The position numbers and the translations under genes are program-made. Under the pieces are notes generated by a model. It did not search any database and had not been told where the DNA came from. It was given only the letters and a program-made list of their open reading frames with translations. Positions 1-8,543 of a stretch of DNA of 33,125 nt are shown here, one piece after another (position 1 is the stretch's first letter; every line of letters begins with the position of its first letter). This stretch comes from Bacillota bacterium (GTDB taxonomy: Bacteria; Bacillota; Clostridia; Acetivibrionales; JAEZXR01), in assembly GCA_023419605.1 (NCBI GenBank), contig JAEZXR010000118.1, positions 1 to 33,125 on the forward strand, in the 5' to 3' direction.

Positions 1-16
1 ATGCTAGTAAAACTGT

Positions 17-108
17 TATAATTGAGTTCAAACAATGACCGTCCTTTCTTGGATTTTTGGTTGTAGGAGACTCAATTATACCAAAAAAGAGGGGGTCATT
101 GTTTTTTT
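17..108 (+). terminator. Crossing inverted repeats with U-tract (possible terminator/attenuator)
   Basis: Two perfect inverted repeats interlock. Arms 17-26 and 71-80 are 10 bp; arms 30-40 and 94-104 are 11 bp. The order is A-B-A'-B', so they form either a pseudoknot or two mutually exclusive hairpins. The second hairpin runs directly into seven T residues (102-108), as in an intrinsic terminator, although its loop is long (53 nt). It could end a gene lying left of the window (an open frame reads MLVKLL-stop at 1-21) or attenuate the permease gene that starts at 207. The sequence does not decide between these. Confidence 0.45.
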
Positions 109-206
109 GTCTCAAAAAAACTTGAAATCCTTGATAAATAACATTTTAGGATCTATTTGAAGTGAAATAGATTTACACAAACAAAATAAAGTAGGAGGAA
201 AGTAGT

Positions 207-941
207 ATGATAAAGCTATTAGCTTCAGAATGCAGAAAAGTTAGATGGCCTTTAATTTTTTTGCTGATCATTATGGAGGTTGCCACAAGTTTCGCACTTG
301 CTGCTGGAAGCGTAAAATCTTTAACCGAATACTTTGAACCTAATTGGAATACCTTGTATTTTCAGGCGGTTTCCAAACATGGAATGTTCTTTCTTCCACT
401 TTTTGCGGGCTTATTTGCAGCATTTCTCTGCTTTTATGAACATAAAAATGGGGCATGGAAACAGCTTCTTGCCCTTCCTTTTCCCCGTTGGAAGATTTAT
501 TTGTCCAAATTTTTGATGCTGGCAATTCTATTGGCAATTACACAAATTGTGTTTATGGCTGGATATTTACTTACTGGAAGCATCATTAACGTGGAAGGGA
601 AAATACCATGGAAAACTGTTCTAGTTGGTGCAGTTGGAGGATGGCTTGCTTGTTTTCCCTTAGCGATGCTCCAGATTGATTTATCAACCCGTTTTAGATC
701 TTTTGGAACTGCATTGCTATTCAGTATTTCCGTGGTTGTTCCAAATATTGTTATTACAGGGTTGAAATCTTTCCTTGGAGCATGGTTTCCTTTTGCACCG
801 CCATACTACGTTATGTTTCCGCAAGGTTTAAATCTTTCACCACACCTGGAGCCGATTTCATTTACATTGATTCTTATATTTACTTTTCTTATTTATCTTC
901 TAATAGGATTCAGAAAGTTTGTACGGAAGGATTGGATATAG
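207..941 (+). CDS. ABC-2 type transporter permease
   Basis: A 244-residue, very hydrophobic protein with about six membrane segments (roughly residues 14-34, 57-77, 100-122, 137-157, 168-190 and 217-238). The layout is that of the ABC-2 permeases found in drug, bacteriocin-immunity or bacitracin-type exporters, which form a membrane channel with a separate ATPase. The loop after the second segment (YEHKNGAWKQLLALP, then P-R-W-K) resembles the cytoplasmic coupling loop of that family. The start is supported by GGAGGAAAG 6-7 nt upstream. No ATPase gene lies downstream, and the 200 nt upstream hold none, so the partner must be left of the window or elsewhere. The substrate cannot be told. Confidence 0.8.
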   Translation: MIKLLASECRKVRWPLIFLLIIMEVATSFALAAGSVKSLTEYFEPNWNTLYFQAVSKHGMFFLPLFAGLFAAFLCFYEHKNGAWKQLLALPFPRWKIYLSKFLMLAILLAITQIVFMAGYLLTGSIINVEGKIPWKTVLVGAVGGWLACFPLAMLQIDLSTRFRSFGTALLFSISVVVPNIVITGLKSFLGAWFPFAPPYYVMFPQGLNLSPHLEPISFTLILIFTFLIYLLIGFRKFVRKDWI

Positions 942-956
942 AAAATAGAATAGCAC

Positions 957-1043
957 ATAAATAATGTTCGCATGAATCTCACTTATAGTATGTTCCAGTC
1001 TACCATAAATAACCGATATTATTTGCTTATGAACATTATTTAT
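957..1043. repeat. 13-bp inverted repeat in intergenic region
   Basis: Perfect 13-bp arms at 957-969 and 1031-1043 are separated by 61 nt in the gap between the permease and the FlxA-like gene. There is no U-tract directly after the right arm. It could be a long hairpin in the mRNA, or the ends of a small non-coding mobile repeat. Confidence 0.45.
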
Positions 1044-1146
1044 ATTTAGTAAGAAAGAAACATATTTGTAAAAACCTATATAGTAATTCTGAAAATGTAC
1101 GATAAATAGTGTAGAAAAAATAATTTATACTTTTGGAGGAACTAAA

Positions 1147-1911
1147 ATGAGCATTACGCCAGTCACTAACAACTCGAACATTACTTATTCGCCTCTGGGT
1201 GATAATAATATTATAAAATTACTTGAAAAACAAAAAATGGAATTGCAGGAGCAAATACAAAAGATCAGCGAAAGTAAAATGGACCCTAAAATGAAGCAGG
1301 AAAAAATCAAGGAATTGACTGAGCGAATTAATGAAATAGAAACACAGATTCGGCAAAAGCAAATGGAAAAAATGAAGCCTGACGATGAAAAAGTGGATTC
1401 GAAAAATAATACATCTTATGAAGATGATAAAACTCAAGGTGAAAAACCTGATGGGGGTATAAATTCAGAATATATGATTTCTGCAGTGTCTGGGTATTCA
1501 GATTTAAAAACCATAGGAAAAGTAAGGACTGAGTTAAAAGGCCAGCTAAGGATTGCAACTCATAGTGGCAAAAATCCTGAAGCGGGTCAAGAGATTGCGA
1601 AGAAAATAGAAAAGCTTGAAGGTGACATTCAGGAAAAATCAGAAAAAATAAACGATGATTTAAAAAAAGCGGCTAAGGATGGGGAAAAAACAGAAAGACA
1701 AGAAACAAAAAGTGATGCTATTAAAGATAGTAAAGATGTGCAAGAAGACATAAAAAATATAGATAAACAAAACCCAGTATCAATTTTTACGAATGATGCA
1801 GTAGAGAACAAAGACAAATCTCTAAATGATGACAAAAGTTCTGAAAAAGCTGAAAAGAAGGAAAAGGAAACAGCTCCTTTCCAAGGAAGAGTGGTTGACA
1901 TACGGATTTAA
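1147..1911 (+). CDS. FlxA-like coiled-coil protein
   Basis: A 254-residue, highly charged, Lys/Glu-rich protein. Residues about 22-80 form a heptad-type coiled coil (LLEKQKMELQEQIQKI, then ESKMDPKMKQEKIKEL, then ERINEIETQIRQKQ), which matches the FlxA-like family common in Clostridia. The rest (about 80-250) is low-complexity and likely disordered, with a second possible helical stretch at 120-190. There is no signal peptide or membrane segment. The start has GGAGG 7 nt upstream. FlxA of E. coli is controlled by the flagellar sigma factor, but no flagellar gene is nearby and the role here is unknown. It is probably a single gene, with a terminator 60 nt downstream. Confidence 0.7.
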   Translation: MSITPVTNNSNITYSPLGDNNIIKLLEKQKMELQEQIQKISESKMDPKMKQEKIKELTERINEIETQIRQKQMEKMKPDDEKVDSKNNTSYEDDKTQGEKPDGGINSEYMISAVSGYSDLKTIGKVRTELKGQLRIATHSGKNPEAGQEIAKKIEKLEGDIQEKSEKINDDLKKAAKDGEKTERQETKSDAIKDSKDVQEDIKNIDKQNPVSIFTNDAVENKDKSLNDDKSSEKAEKKEKETAPFQGRVVDIRI

Positions 1912-1972
1912 GTATAATCTGTTAAGTCAGTAATAATATTGTCCTAAAAACACAATTTCAAATAAGAAAATC

Positions 1973-2011
1973 CAAAGGCACCGGGATGAAAAAGTCTTGA
2001 TGCCTTTGTTT
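1973..2011 (+). terminator. Intrinsic terminator of the FlxA-like gene
   Basis: The 8-bp stem 1973-1980 / 2001-2008 (CAAAGGCA with TGCCTTTG) has a 20-nt loop and is followed by TTT. The group II intron remnant begins immediately after this T run. Confidence 0.6.
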
Positions 2012-2100
2012 GTGCGACCGGCATGGGAGCAACCTAACGGATGAAAGTCGTGTCTTATGAAAGCTGCTATCAGCTTACCGGTGTAAGTCCCGCCAAGATA
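2012..2100 (+). mobile_element. Degenerate group II intron 5' end (remnant)
   Basis: The segment starts with GTGCG, the bacterial group II intron 5' boundary. It continues with the domain-I-like pattern GCATGGG.GCA...TAACGG.TGAAAGTC, also present at the better-preserved intron end at 33005. No reverse transcriptase gene and no domain V/VI sequence follow, since the AraC gene ends at 2140 on the other strand. It is therefore a truncated relic. It lies 3 nt behind a terminator stem, the target type used by group IIC introns. The right end of the remnant is uncertain. Confidence 0.6.
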
Positions 2101-2139
2101 ATCACCACTTCCATAATCGTGTCGGTAAAATATATAAAT

Positions 2140-2988
2140 CTATAATCGAAGACAGGAAGGTGAATAACCTTTTAGAGTTTTAAACACCCTATTGAAAGTC
2201 CTAATATTATTAAAACCGCATTCCAGAGCAATATTAGTAATCGAATTGTTACTTGATTTTACCTGTTCTTCCGCAATATTTACTCTGATGGTATTCAGAT
2301 AATGATTGAAGTTTGTCCCTGTCAGTCGCTGAAATAGACGGCAGAAATGAGAGGTGCTCAAATTGAAATAGCTTGCTGTATCTGCCAGTGTTAACGACTT
2401 CATATAATTTGATTCCAGATAATAGATGATTTCCTGCATAATTTTCAAGTTGGAGATCCTTTTGTTTTCTATCTTGGAATCTATCGGTGAACTTGGGATA
2501 ATTCGCTGGCATATCCCGCATAATTCCATTATTTTGCTGGTTACGAACATAGGATAGTACGGTATGCATTCCTTCATTTCGTAATAGATATTTTCGAAAA
2601 TTTCTTCAATTCTATCAATAGTGGAGGGATCTATTTTATTTTCCTGAAGCATCGATTGAGTTATGAATGAGTTCTTAAAACGGATGTCCTCAGGCCAATT
2701 TCCATGACAACCTATCAGGCTTGGTTTAAAAACGAGTATGTAGATAGTGGACTCCATATTTTGGCTATCATAAAAATGAATGTCACCGCTGCAGCAAATG
2801 GCTACATTGCCTTTGCTGAGCGTTTTAATATCACGATTTATCCCGAAACGCAACGTGCCTTCGCAAACAAAGATAAGCTCAATGTCTGAATGCCAATGGG
2901 CATGAAAGGAAAAGGAACGATGTTCATGCTTGTATATTCTTATAGGCATGTCTTGGGGATAGGTGCGTTTTTCGTAATACGCTTTCAT
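2140..2988 (-). CDS. AraC-family transcriptional regulator
   Basis: A 282-residue AraC/XylS-type DNA-binding regulator. The N-terminal half is a cupin-like sensor domain (HAHWHSDIELIFVCEG, then a G-N-V-A-I segment and GDIHFY). The C-terminal ~100 residues carry the double helix-turn-helix (SLTLADTASYFNLSTSHFCRLF, shortened here as SLTLADTASYFN and STSHFCRLF; second motif ITNIALECGFN). The ATG at 2988 is preferred over the upstream TTG at 3021, because GGAGG lies 9 nt before it and between the two. It is divergent from the glycosidase and binding-protein genes, so it probably senses a sugar and controls them. That role is inferred from position; no binding sites were identified. Confidence 0.88.
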   Translation of the reverse strand: MKAYYEKRTYPQDMPIRIYKHEHRSFSFHAHWHSDIELIFVCEGTLRFGINRDIKTLSKGNVAICCSGDIHFYDSQNMESTIYILVFKPSLIGCHGNWPEDIRFKNSFITQSMLQENKIDPSTIDRIEEIFENIYYEMKECIPYYPMFVTSKIMELCGICQRIIPSSPIDSKIENKRISNLKIMQEIIYYLESNYMKSLTLADTASYFNLSTSHFCRLFQRLTGTNFNHYLNTIRVNIAEEQVKSSNNSITNIALECGFNNIRTFNRVFKTLKGYSPSCLRL

Positions 2989-3336
2989 AAAAAAGAGCCT
3001 CCAAAAACTAAAACTATTCAAGCTTATTATATAAATTAAAGCACTATTTGTCTATAAGCACATCAACATTGACTACAACTACAGCTTAAACATGAAAGTT
3101 TATTTACATGCTGTTCTCAAATTTATTGGCAGGGAGCAAGAGATGCCTGTGATTAAAAAATAGATTAGGTTCATAGATAAAAATAAGCAAATTATGTCCA
3201 AAGGTGGGCAAAAAATTACTGTCTAAAATAATAGGATGAAGTTATAATTTACATGTATTAATTTGGTATATGTTACCTGAGTTTTATAGAGATATCTTAG
3301 TTTTAATTACAAAATAATTGTATAGGATGTAGACTT
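2989..3336. promoter_or_regulatory. Divergent intergenic region with possible promoter toward the glycosidase
   Basis: This AT-rich gap lies between the AraC gene (minus) and the glycosidase (plus). A TATAAT at 3243-3248 is a plausible -10 for the plus strand, but the sequence 17 nt upstream (TGTCTA) is a weak -35, as expected for an activator-dependent promoter. No clear palindromic operator was found. Confidence 0.3.
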
Positions 3337-3588
3337 ATGATCAAAACGGATAATATTATTACAGCATCAGCTGTCGATGGAACCACGGGTACGCCGTTGG
3401 GAGGGTTTGGCGCAGGTGCAGTAAAGTTTTGTGCACATAATGGTATGTTTTCAGCGATAACCCAACCACCTGCGGATCAAAATGATTATAAGCCAATAGG
3501 TGCTACCAGGTTTCAGTTTTTTTCGAACAGAGGTGGTAACATACAAACCATTGACACCATGACAGCTCTATTAAGTAACGGCAGATAG
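3337..3588 (+). pseudogene. GH116-like glycosidase, N-terminal piece before an in-frame amber codon
   Basis: Eighty-three codons starting with ATG and ending at TAG (3586-3588). The text GTPLGGFGAGAVKF resembles the conserved N-terminal glycine-rich motif of GBA2-type glucosylceramidase/GH116 proteins (IPLGGIGTGS-like). The frame at 3337 is the same as that of the long open frame starting at 3619, and the codons between the stop and that point read on naturally (DDDAIWPEHK). One TAG therefore splits a single gene. No signal peptide is encoded before the ATG; an in-frame stop lies at 3304. The ribosome binding site is weak (AGGATG). It could be a nonsense mutation, a sequencing error, or readthrough. 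Confidence 0.7.
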
Positions 3589-3618
3589 GATGACGATGCA
3601 ATTTGGCCTGAGCATAAG

Positions 3619-6468
3619 GTGAATTTTGGGAGCATTAATGACATTCAAATTAATTTGAAAGCATTTTCGCCTTTGGATAACTACAATTATGACAATATGA
3701 GCATGCCTTATGCCTTTTATGAAATGGAATTGAAAAACAATATTTCTACAGAAGCAGTCGCCGCATGTGCTTTCCAAGTAGATATCGGTTTCGGCTCAGC
3801 TTCTTATGTTGAAGGAAAAGGCTTCACATCGGAAAAGTGGTCCGTATATGCAGGAAGCAGCGATCCGGGTGCTGTGATCTCTGTTGGCAGCGATACCGGA
3901 TTCTTTGCAAACGGCCAGTGCAACAATTCTCCAAATGGGACACAGAATAAGGTTGCAGTTAAAGTAAGCCTTACTGCGAATGAAACAAAAACCATCAAGT
4001 TCGTACTGGCATGGTATGATAATACTGATCCTGACCGCGCATATTATTTAGGGATTTATAACGATTCCGGTGCTATCGCAGATCAGGGACTAATGAACTT
4101 TGATACATTGAAGGCGAATGCAGATGAACTTGTGACAAAAATGAGAAGCTCAAATTTACCTGAGTGGCTTAAAAACCAGACCTTAAATACACTTGTTAAC
4201 TTAACTAATAACTCTATATATAAAAGGGATGGAAGGGTAGCTTTTGCAGAAGGCGAATGGACTTGCTTCGGAACCATAGATCAGATGTGGCATGCTAGGC
4301 AGATTATAAATCAATTAGTGCCTTTTTATGCATGGCAAGAGCTGCGTTATTGGGCACGAACGCAGAAGAATAACGGTCAAATCCATCACGACTTTAATCA
4401 TAGTAGTTTTGATAAGTCTATATTGGTCGCATGGGATGATAAAGACCATGCAGACTACAGAGATATAAATAGATGGGTGGATCTCAACTGTGGCTTCCTC
4501 ATTTCTGTTTATGAAACTTATAAAGCCACTGATGATCAGGAACAATTTGATTATTTATGGCCTTATATGAAAAAAGCAGCACAGAGAATATTAGATCAAG
4601 TGGAGCTGTATGGGAGTGCAGTTTATCCATATACTTTTGACAGTTCCGAGAACTCATATGATGCAGGAGGTGATCCAAACCCCTTTAATGCTAGCATATC
4701 TGCGGTTGCTTACAAGGTTATGGCCAGACTTGCACAGGATAAGGGAGAAACCGACCTGGCAGACAAATATGAGGCAGCATATAACGCTGTAGTATCCTCT
4801 TATAGAGCTCGTTACTTGAATGATTCTTTTCCAACCGTAAGGGGCTGTGAATCTTACTTTGCCGGGCAATGGCTGTCAATGCACTTGAAATTGGGAGAGA
4901 TATGGAGTGCATCAGAAACTAACTATGTATTGAAAAAGCTGGATAGTTACTATCATCCATATTATTGGGGGGTGGGAAATCTTAATGGAACCTATAATGA
5001 ATGGACTCCATACATTCTTATTCATTATGGCGGTTTGCTGCTGAATACAAGGAGAGCAAATCAATTGGTTTCAATGCAGAAGGATTCTTACAACAGGCAG
5101 TATAACAACAGAAACTATGTCTTTAACCACCCTCTTGATATCCTGCCCGCAGTAACTACACCTAATTATATTGCAACAATAATATCAGGTGACAAGCAAT
5201 ACATAAGCATGCCTGGAATATGGAGAAATTACTATGATATCGTAGGATACCACCGCGACAGGCACACAAACGAAATATGGGTAGAGCCGATCATTCTAGA
5301 TGAAATGAACCATGAGATGAAAGATGCAATGTTTATATCACCTGAGGGCTACGGGTCAATAAGCTGTATTGAAAGCGGAACTTACTATCAGAACAAGGAT
5401 ATCACTATAAAATCCAATAACCCTATAAAAGTAAGCACCATACATTTAACTGATAATTTTGGAACAAATGTAACAGTGACCATCAATGGTGAAAATTGTG
5501 CATTCACTCGCTCTGGGACAGGCTATACAAAAAAATTGATGGTAAGCTGGAATGGAACCATAGACAGCAACGGTATCCGTATAATTACTTCGGGAGACGC
5601 TGGTATCGCTCCGCCCAATCTTCCGGAAATGCCTTCTACCGACGCGGAAAGTTCAAATCCGTCAGCAAATATGAATGCATATGACTATATTGGGGCTGAA
5701 AGTGCTGCAGAAATGGCTGGGGTTAGCATTGCCACACCTGTTGGGGGTGCATGGTATGTTACAGATTGCAATAATTTTGATTATATTAAGTTTAACAATG
5801 TGATTTTTGAAGAAGTTGGTTCTAGAACATTCATTGCAAAGGTTGCAAGTACTGTCGATGGGGCAAGAATTGAAGTAGTGTTGGACAGCGTTTCGGGAGA
5901 CGTGGTTGGTACCTGTCCGGTTCCCAACACGAGAGGCGATCAAACGTGGAGACTTGTGACATGTCCGATTACAAAAACCATAGGTACACATAACGTGATA
6001 TTGAAGTTTTATGGAAACTCAGAGAATAACCTAATGAATATTGACAAACTCAAATTTCTGCAGGATGATGGGAGACTTGACAGAACTGAATGGACTGCAA
6101 CAGCATCAAACAATAATTTAAATGCATATGCAGTTTTAGACGGAGATATCAGCACTGGCTGGCATACATCATACCAGGCCGAAGGGGATTATCTCATGAT
6201 AGATATGAAGGAGAATAAAACATTTAACAAAATAACCCTTGAAAACAAACCTAATGACTATCCGCGTGGGTATGATGTGTTTGTATCAACAGATGGTGCC
6301 GACTTCGGAAGCAGCATAGCAACAGGTTTAGGAAATTCAAAAAGTACTACTATGGAAATAGCCTTTAACCCTCAGACTGCACGGTATATAAAGATTGTTC
6401 TGACTAAGGCAGACGCTGCCCATTACTGGACACTGTATGAGATGAATGTATGGAATACCAATGCTTAA
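3619..6468 (+). CDS. GH116-like glycoside hydrolase with CBM6-like and F5/8-type C domains (interrupted gene)
   Basis: This is the main part of a gene that starts at 3337 and is cut by TAG at 3586; 949 codons remain open from a GTG without a clear ribosome binding site. Counted from 3337 it would be about 1043 residues. The central (alpha/alpha)6-like region (WARTQKNNGQIHHDF, WPYMKKAAQRILDQ, YTFDSSENSYDAGG) resembles the DUF608/GH116 catalytic domain. The Glu at 4648 (position 438 in the joined frame) sits where the family nucleophile is expected; the general acid could not be placed. A CBM6-like domain (YDYIGAESAAEMAG onward, about 5680-6060) and an F5/8-type C domain (about 6076-6465, ending YEMNVWN) follow. 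The family cleaves beta-linked glucose, xylose or similar residues from glycans. No other stop or frameshift was seen. Confidence 0.75.
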   Translation: MNFGSINDIQINLKAFSPLDNYNYDNMSMPYAFYEMELKNNISTEAVAACAFQVDIGFGSASYVEGKGFTSEKWSVYAGSSDPGAVISVGSDTGFFANGQCNNSPNGTQNKVAVKVSLTANETKTIKFVLAWYDNTDPDRAYYLGIYNDSGAIADQGLMNFDTLKANADELVTKMRSSNLPEWLKNQTLNTLVNLTNNSIYKRDGRVAFAEGEWTCFGTIDQMWHARQIINQLVPFYAWQELRYWARTQKNNGQIHHDFNHSSFDKSILVAWDDKDHADYRDINRWVDLNCGFLISVYETYKATDDQEQFDYLWPYMKKAAQRILDQVELYGSAVYPYTFDSSENSYDAGGDPNPFNASISAVAYKVMARLAQDKGETDLADKYEAAYNAVVSSYRARYLNDSFPTVRGCESYFAGQWLSMHLKLGEIWSASETNYVLKKLDSYYHPYYWGVGNLNGTYNEWTPYILIHYGGLLLNTRRANQLVSMQKDSYNRQYNNRNYVFNHPLDILPAVTTPNYIATIISGDKQYISMPGIWRNYYDIVGYHRDRHTNEIWVEPIILDEMNHEMKDAMFISPEGYGSISCIESGTYYQNKDITIKSNNPIKVSTIHLTDNFGTNVTVTINGENCAFTRSGTGYTKKLMVSWNGTIDSNGIRIITSGDAGIAPPNLPEMPSTDAESSNPSANMNAYDYIGAESAAEMAGVSIATPVGGAWYVTDCNNFDYIKFNNVIFEEVGSRTFIAKVASTVDGARIEVVLDSVSGDVVGTCPVPNTRGDQTWRLVTCPITKTIGTHNVILKFYGNSENNLMNIDKLKFLQDDGRLDRTEWTATASNNNLNAYAVLDGDISTGWHTSYQAEGDYLMIDMKENKTFNKITLENKPNDYPRGYDVFVSTDGADFGSSIATGLGNSKSTTMEIAFNPQTARYIKIVLTKADAAHYWTLYEMNVWNTNA

Positions 6469-6568
6469 GGTAGTGGAGTCCTTGTATGAGGTTTTAAAAT
6501 GATAGTTGCAAGTTTGTAATCCGAATACAGATAGGATTCAAAAATATATTTTTTAGAGGAGGATTTAT

Positions 6569-8176
6569 ATGGTAAAGAAAGTTTCAGCACTTGTGTTGGC
6601 ATCTGCCATGCTGGTTACCAGCTTTGCAGGTTGCAGTACCCAAAAAACAGCGGATAGCGGTGCGGCAGGCACGGCACAGCAAGCCATGGGAGCAAATAAG
6701 TATGCGAAAGAGGTCAAAGTTTCCGCAGCAAAAGCCTCAAAAGAGACCATCAATATCAAAGATGATCAGTTTGCAAAGGTTCTGAAGGAAAAGTTTAATT
6801 TAGTAGTAGATGTAACAGAAGTTCCCATAAATGATTACCTGACTAAAATGTCACTGCTCTTTGCTTCCGGGGAGCCACCGGAATACTTGTATTCTCTCAG
6901 GCCGGACTGGAAATTGAATGAATGGTCAGAGGCAGGATATATCAAGGGCTTTACTACGGATGAAATCAAAGCAAAGTTTCCCAACTATCTGAAAATGTGG
7001 ACAGATGAAGAGTGGAAAAATGTATATGGTAATGTAAAGTATACGGATGGCAAGTTATACTATTTCCCAGGTAAAAGAGGCGTTAAGGCAAACATGACAT
7101 GGACATATAGAAAGGACACTTTTGATAAGCTGGGACTAAGCTATCCAAAAACTACAGATGAAATGTACAATGCGCTTAAAGCTATTAAGGATAAAACAGG
7201 TAAAGTTCCTTATGTAGCTGCCAGCGCAGGAACGTCACTATGGGCTTTCTCAGGCTTTTTGATGAGCTTTGGAATGCCGGAGCTGTCCATCAGAGAACTA
7301 TCCTATGTAGACCCTGTGAGTAAGGCTTTTGTTCCATATGCTTTCTCAGAAAATAATTATCGTGATTTCCTCAAATATATGAATAAATTATTTAAAGAGG
7401 GCCTAATCTGGAAGGAATTTGCTACTGCAACGCCGGATCAGACCAAGAAATTCCAGACACAGGGGAATGGCTTCGCTCTCTGGGGCTACCCTCAAAAACT
7501 TGCTGAATATAACAATATTTCCAAGAGCGCAGATGCTGAAGCAAATTGGGATTGGTCAAAAGATATGGTTTCAGCAGATCCAAATAAAATTATTTATAAA
7601 AGAGATCCATATTTTACTGCGGATGGTATGGGATTCTCCAGCCAAATCTCTGATGAAAAGTTGAGCAGGATTCTGGACTATAACAATTGGGCAATTACTG
7701 AGGAAGGTCAACTTTTCAATACCTATGGTATAGAGGGTATCACCTATGAAATGAAGAATGGCAAGCCTTATTACCTGGAAAAAATGGTCTCACCCATCAA
7801 AGCTACCGGCGAAAAAACAGGTGAATATGGAATTATTGGCAGCGTAGGTTGGATGGTAGCACATCCGGCAGTCAATGAAATTTACAGCCCTGTACTTGTT
7901 GACATTGAAAAGACTTTTGTCACCAGCAACAGACCTAACTACTACACCTTCATGGCTCCACTCATGAGCTTTACTGAGGAAGAGAATAAAAAGCTTGCAG
8001 ACATCACCACAAACATCAATGATACGAGAGATGAATATACCTCCAAATTTATTATGGGCCAGGTGGATCCAAATAATGATGCGGACTGGAAGAAATACAT
8101 TGATACACTGAATAAGCTTGGCTTGGAGCAGCTTAAGAAGATCAGAACCGATGCCTATACAAGAGCAAACAAATAA
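6569..8176 (+). CDS. Extracellular solute-binding lipoprotein of a carbohydrate ABC transporter
   Basis: A 535-residue family 1 solute-binding protein of the long LipO/YtcQ type used by Firmicutes for oligosaccharides. The signal peptide ends in a lipobox (LVTSFAGC, lipidated Cys22), so the protein is anchored outside the membrane. The body shows the usual features: LLFASGEPPEY, a tryptophan-rich binding region and a C-terminal helical segment. AGAGGAGG lies 7 nt before the ATG. It follows the glycosidase by 100 nt, and a small hairpin (AATCC/GGATT, 6518-6538) lies between them. It is probably co-regulated with the glycosidase. The two membrane permeases normally next to such genes are missing, and a terminator follows at once. 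Confidence 0.88.
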   Translation: MVKKVSALVLASAMLVTSFAGCSTQKTADSGAAGTAQQAMGANKYAKEVKVSAAKASKETINIKDDQFAKVLKEKFNLVVDVTEVPINDYLTKMSLLFASGEPPEYLYSLRPDWKLNEWSEAGYIKGFTTDEIKAKFPNYLKMWTDEEWKNVYGNVKYTDGKLYYFPGKRGVKANMTWTYRKDTFDKLGLSYPKTTDEMYNALKAIKDKTGKVPYVAASAGTSLWAFSGFLMSFGMPELSIRELSYVDPVSKAFVPYAFSENNYRDFLKYMNKLFKEGLIWKEFATATPDQTKKFQTQGNGFALWGYPQKLAEYNNISKSADAEANWDWSKDMVSADPNKIIYKRDPYFTADGMGFSSQISDEKLSRILDYNNWAITEEGQLFNTYGIEGITYEMKNGKPYYLEKMVSPIKATGEKTGEYGIIGSVGWMVAHPAVNEIYSPVLVDIEKTFVTSNRPNYYTFMAPLMSFTEEENKKLADITTNINDTRDEYTSKFIMGQVDPNNDADWKKYIDTLNKLGLEQLKKIRTDAYTRANK

Positions 8177-8204
8177 TTCTTAAGAAGAGAATAGGCTGAA
8201 AAGT

Positions 8205-8243
8205 GCAGCTCAAGTCTTATAGGCTTGGGCTGCAAATATTTTA
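8205..8243 (+). terminator. Intrinsic terminator of the solute-binding protein gene
   Basis: A 10-bp stem, 8205-8214 with 8224-8233 (one T-G wobble), has a 9-nt loop followed by AAATATTTT. It overlaps the 3' end of a small RemA-like reading frame on the opposite strand. Confidence 0.7.
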
Positions 8244-8368
8244 ACAGACCACGAGGTAGCTTCTTGAATCATTCTTCTTATTGGAGCTGCATCGGGGCCT
8301 ACTACAGCTACAGCTTTGTTTGCAAAAAAGACATTTCTATAACACATGTTTATTAATTTGATACTCAT
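8210..8368 (-). pseudogene. Truncated RemA-like (DUF370) protein
   Basis: A 52-codon frame with a strong ribosome binding site (AAGGAGGGAG, 5 nt before the ATG). Its first 37 residues follow the RemA/DUF370 pattern closely: SIKLIN at 2-7, Asn12, AN at 16-17, VGPDAAPIRRMIQEA at 23-37. RemA is an 80-95-residue DNA-binding regulator of matrix and osmoprotection genes in Bacillus. Residues 38-52 still align in register, but weakly (ending K-T where RemA has RRT), and then the frame stops, so about 30 C-terminal residues are missing. The 3' end coincides with the terminator hairpin of the convergent gene. It is either a decayed copy or a very short variant; the strong start signal leaves expression possible. 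Confidence 0.6.
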
Positions 8369-8543
8369 AATCTCCCTCCTTATATTAACTTTTATTTGCT
8401 TGTATTTTCTCGCTTAATCTCCTAAATCCTTATTTATACGCTGCATCTATCCTCCTTTACTTTTCGGTGTTGAAGTTCATCCTGTCTATTAAAATGTGCA
8501 ATAGTCCAATTTTCTAATTTAATTTAGCAATAGACACTGCTGC

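Noticed and set aside
3586..3588. Pyrrolysine at the glycosidase amber codon
   Set aside because: No pyl genes are in the window, TAG ends several normal genes here, and the site is not in a methylamine methyltransferase. Mutation or sequencing error is simpler.
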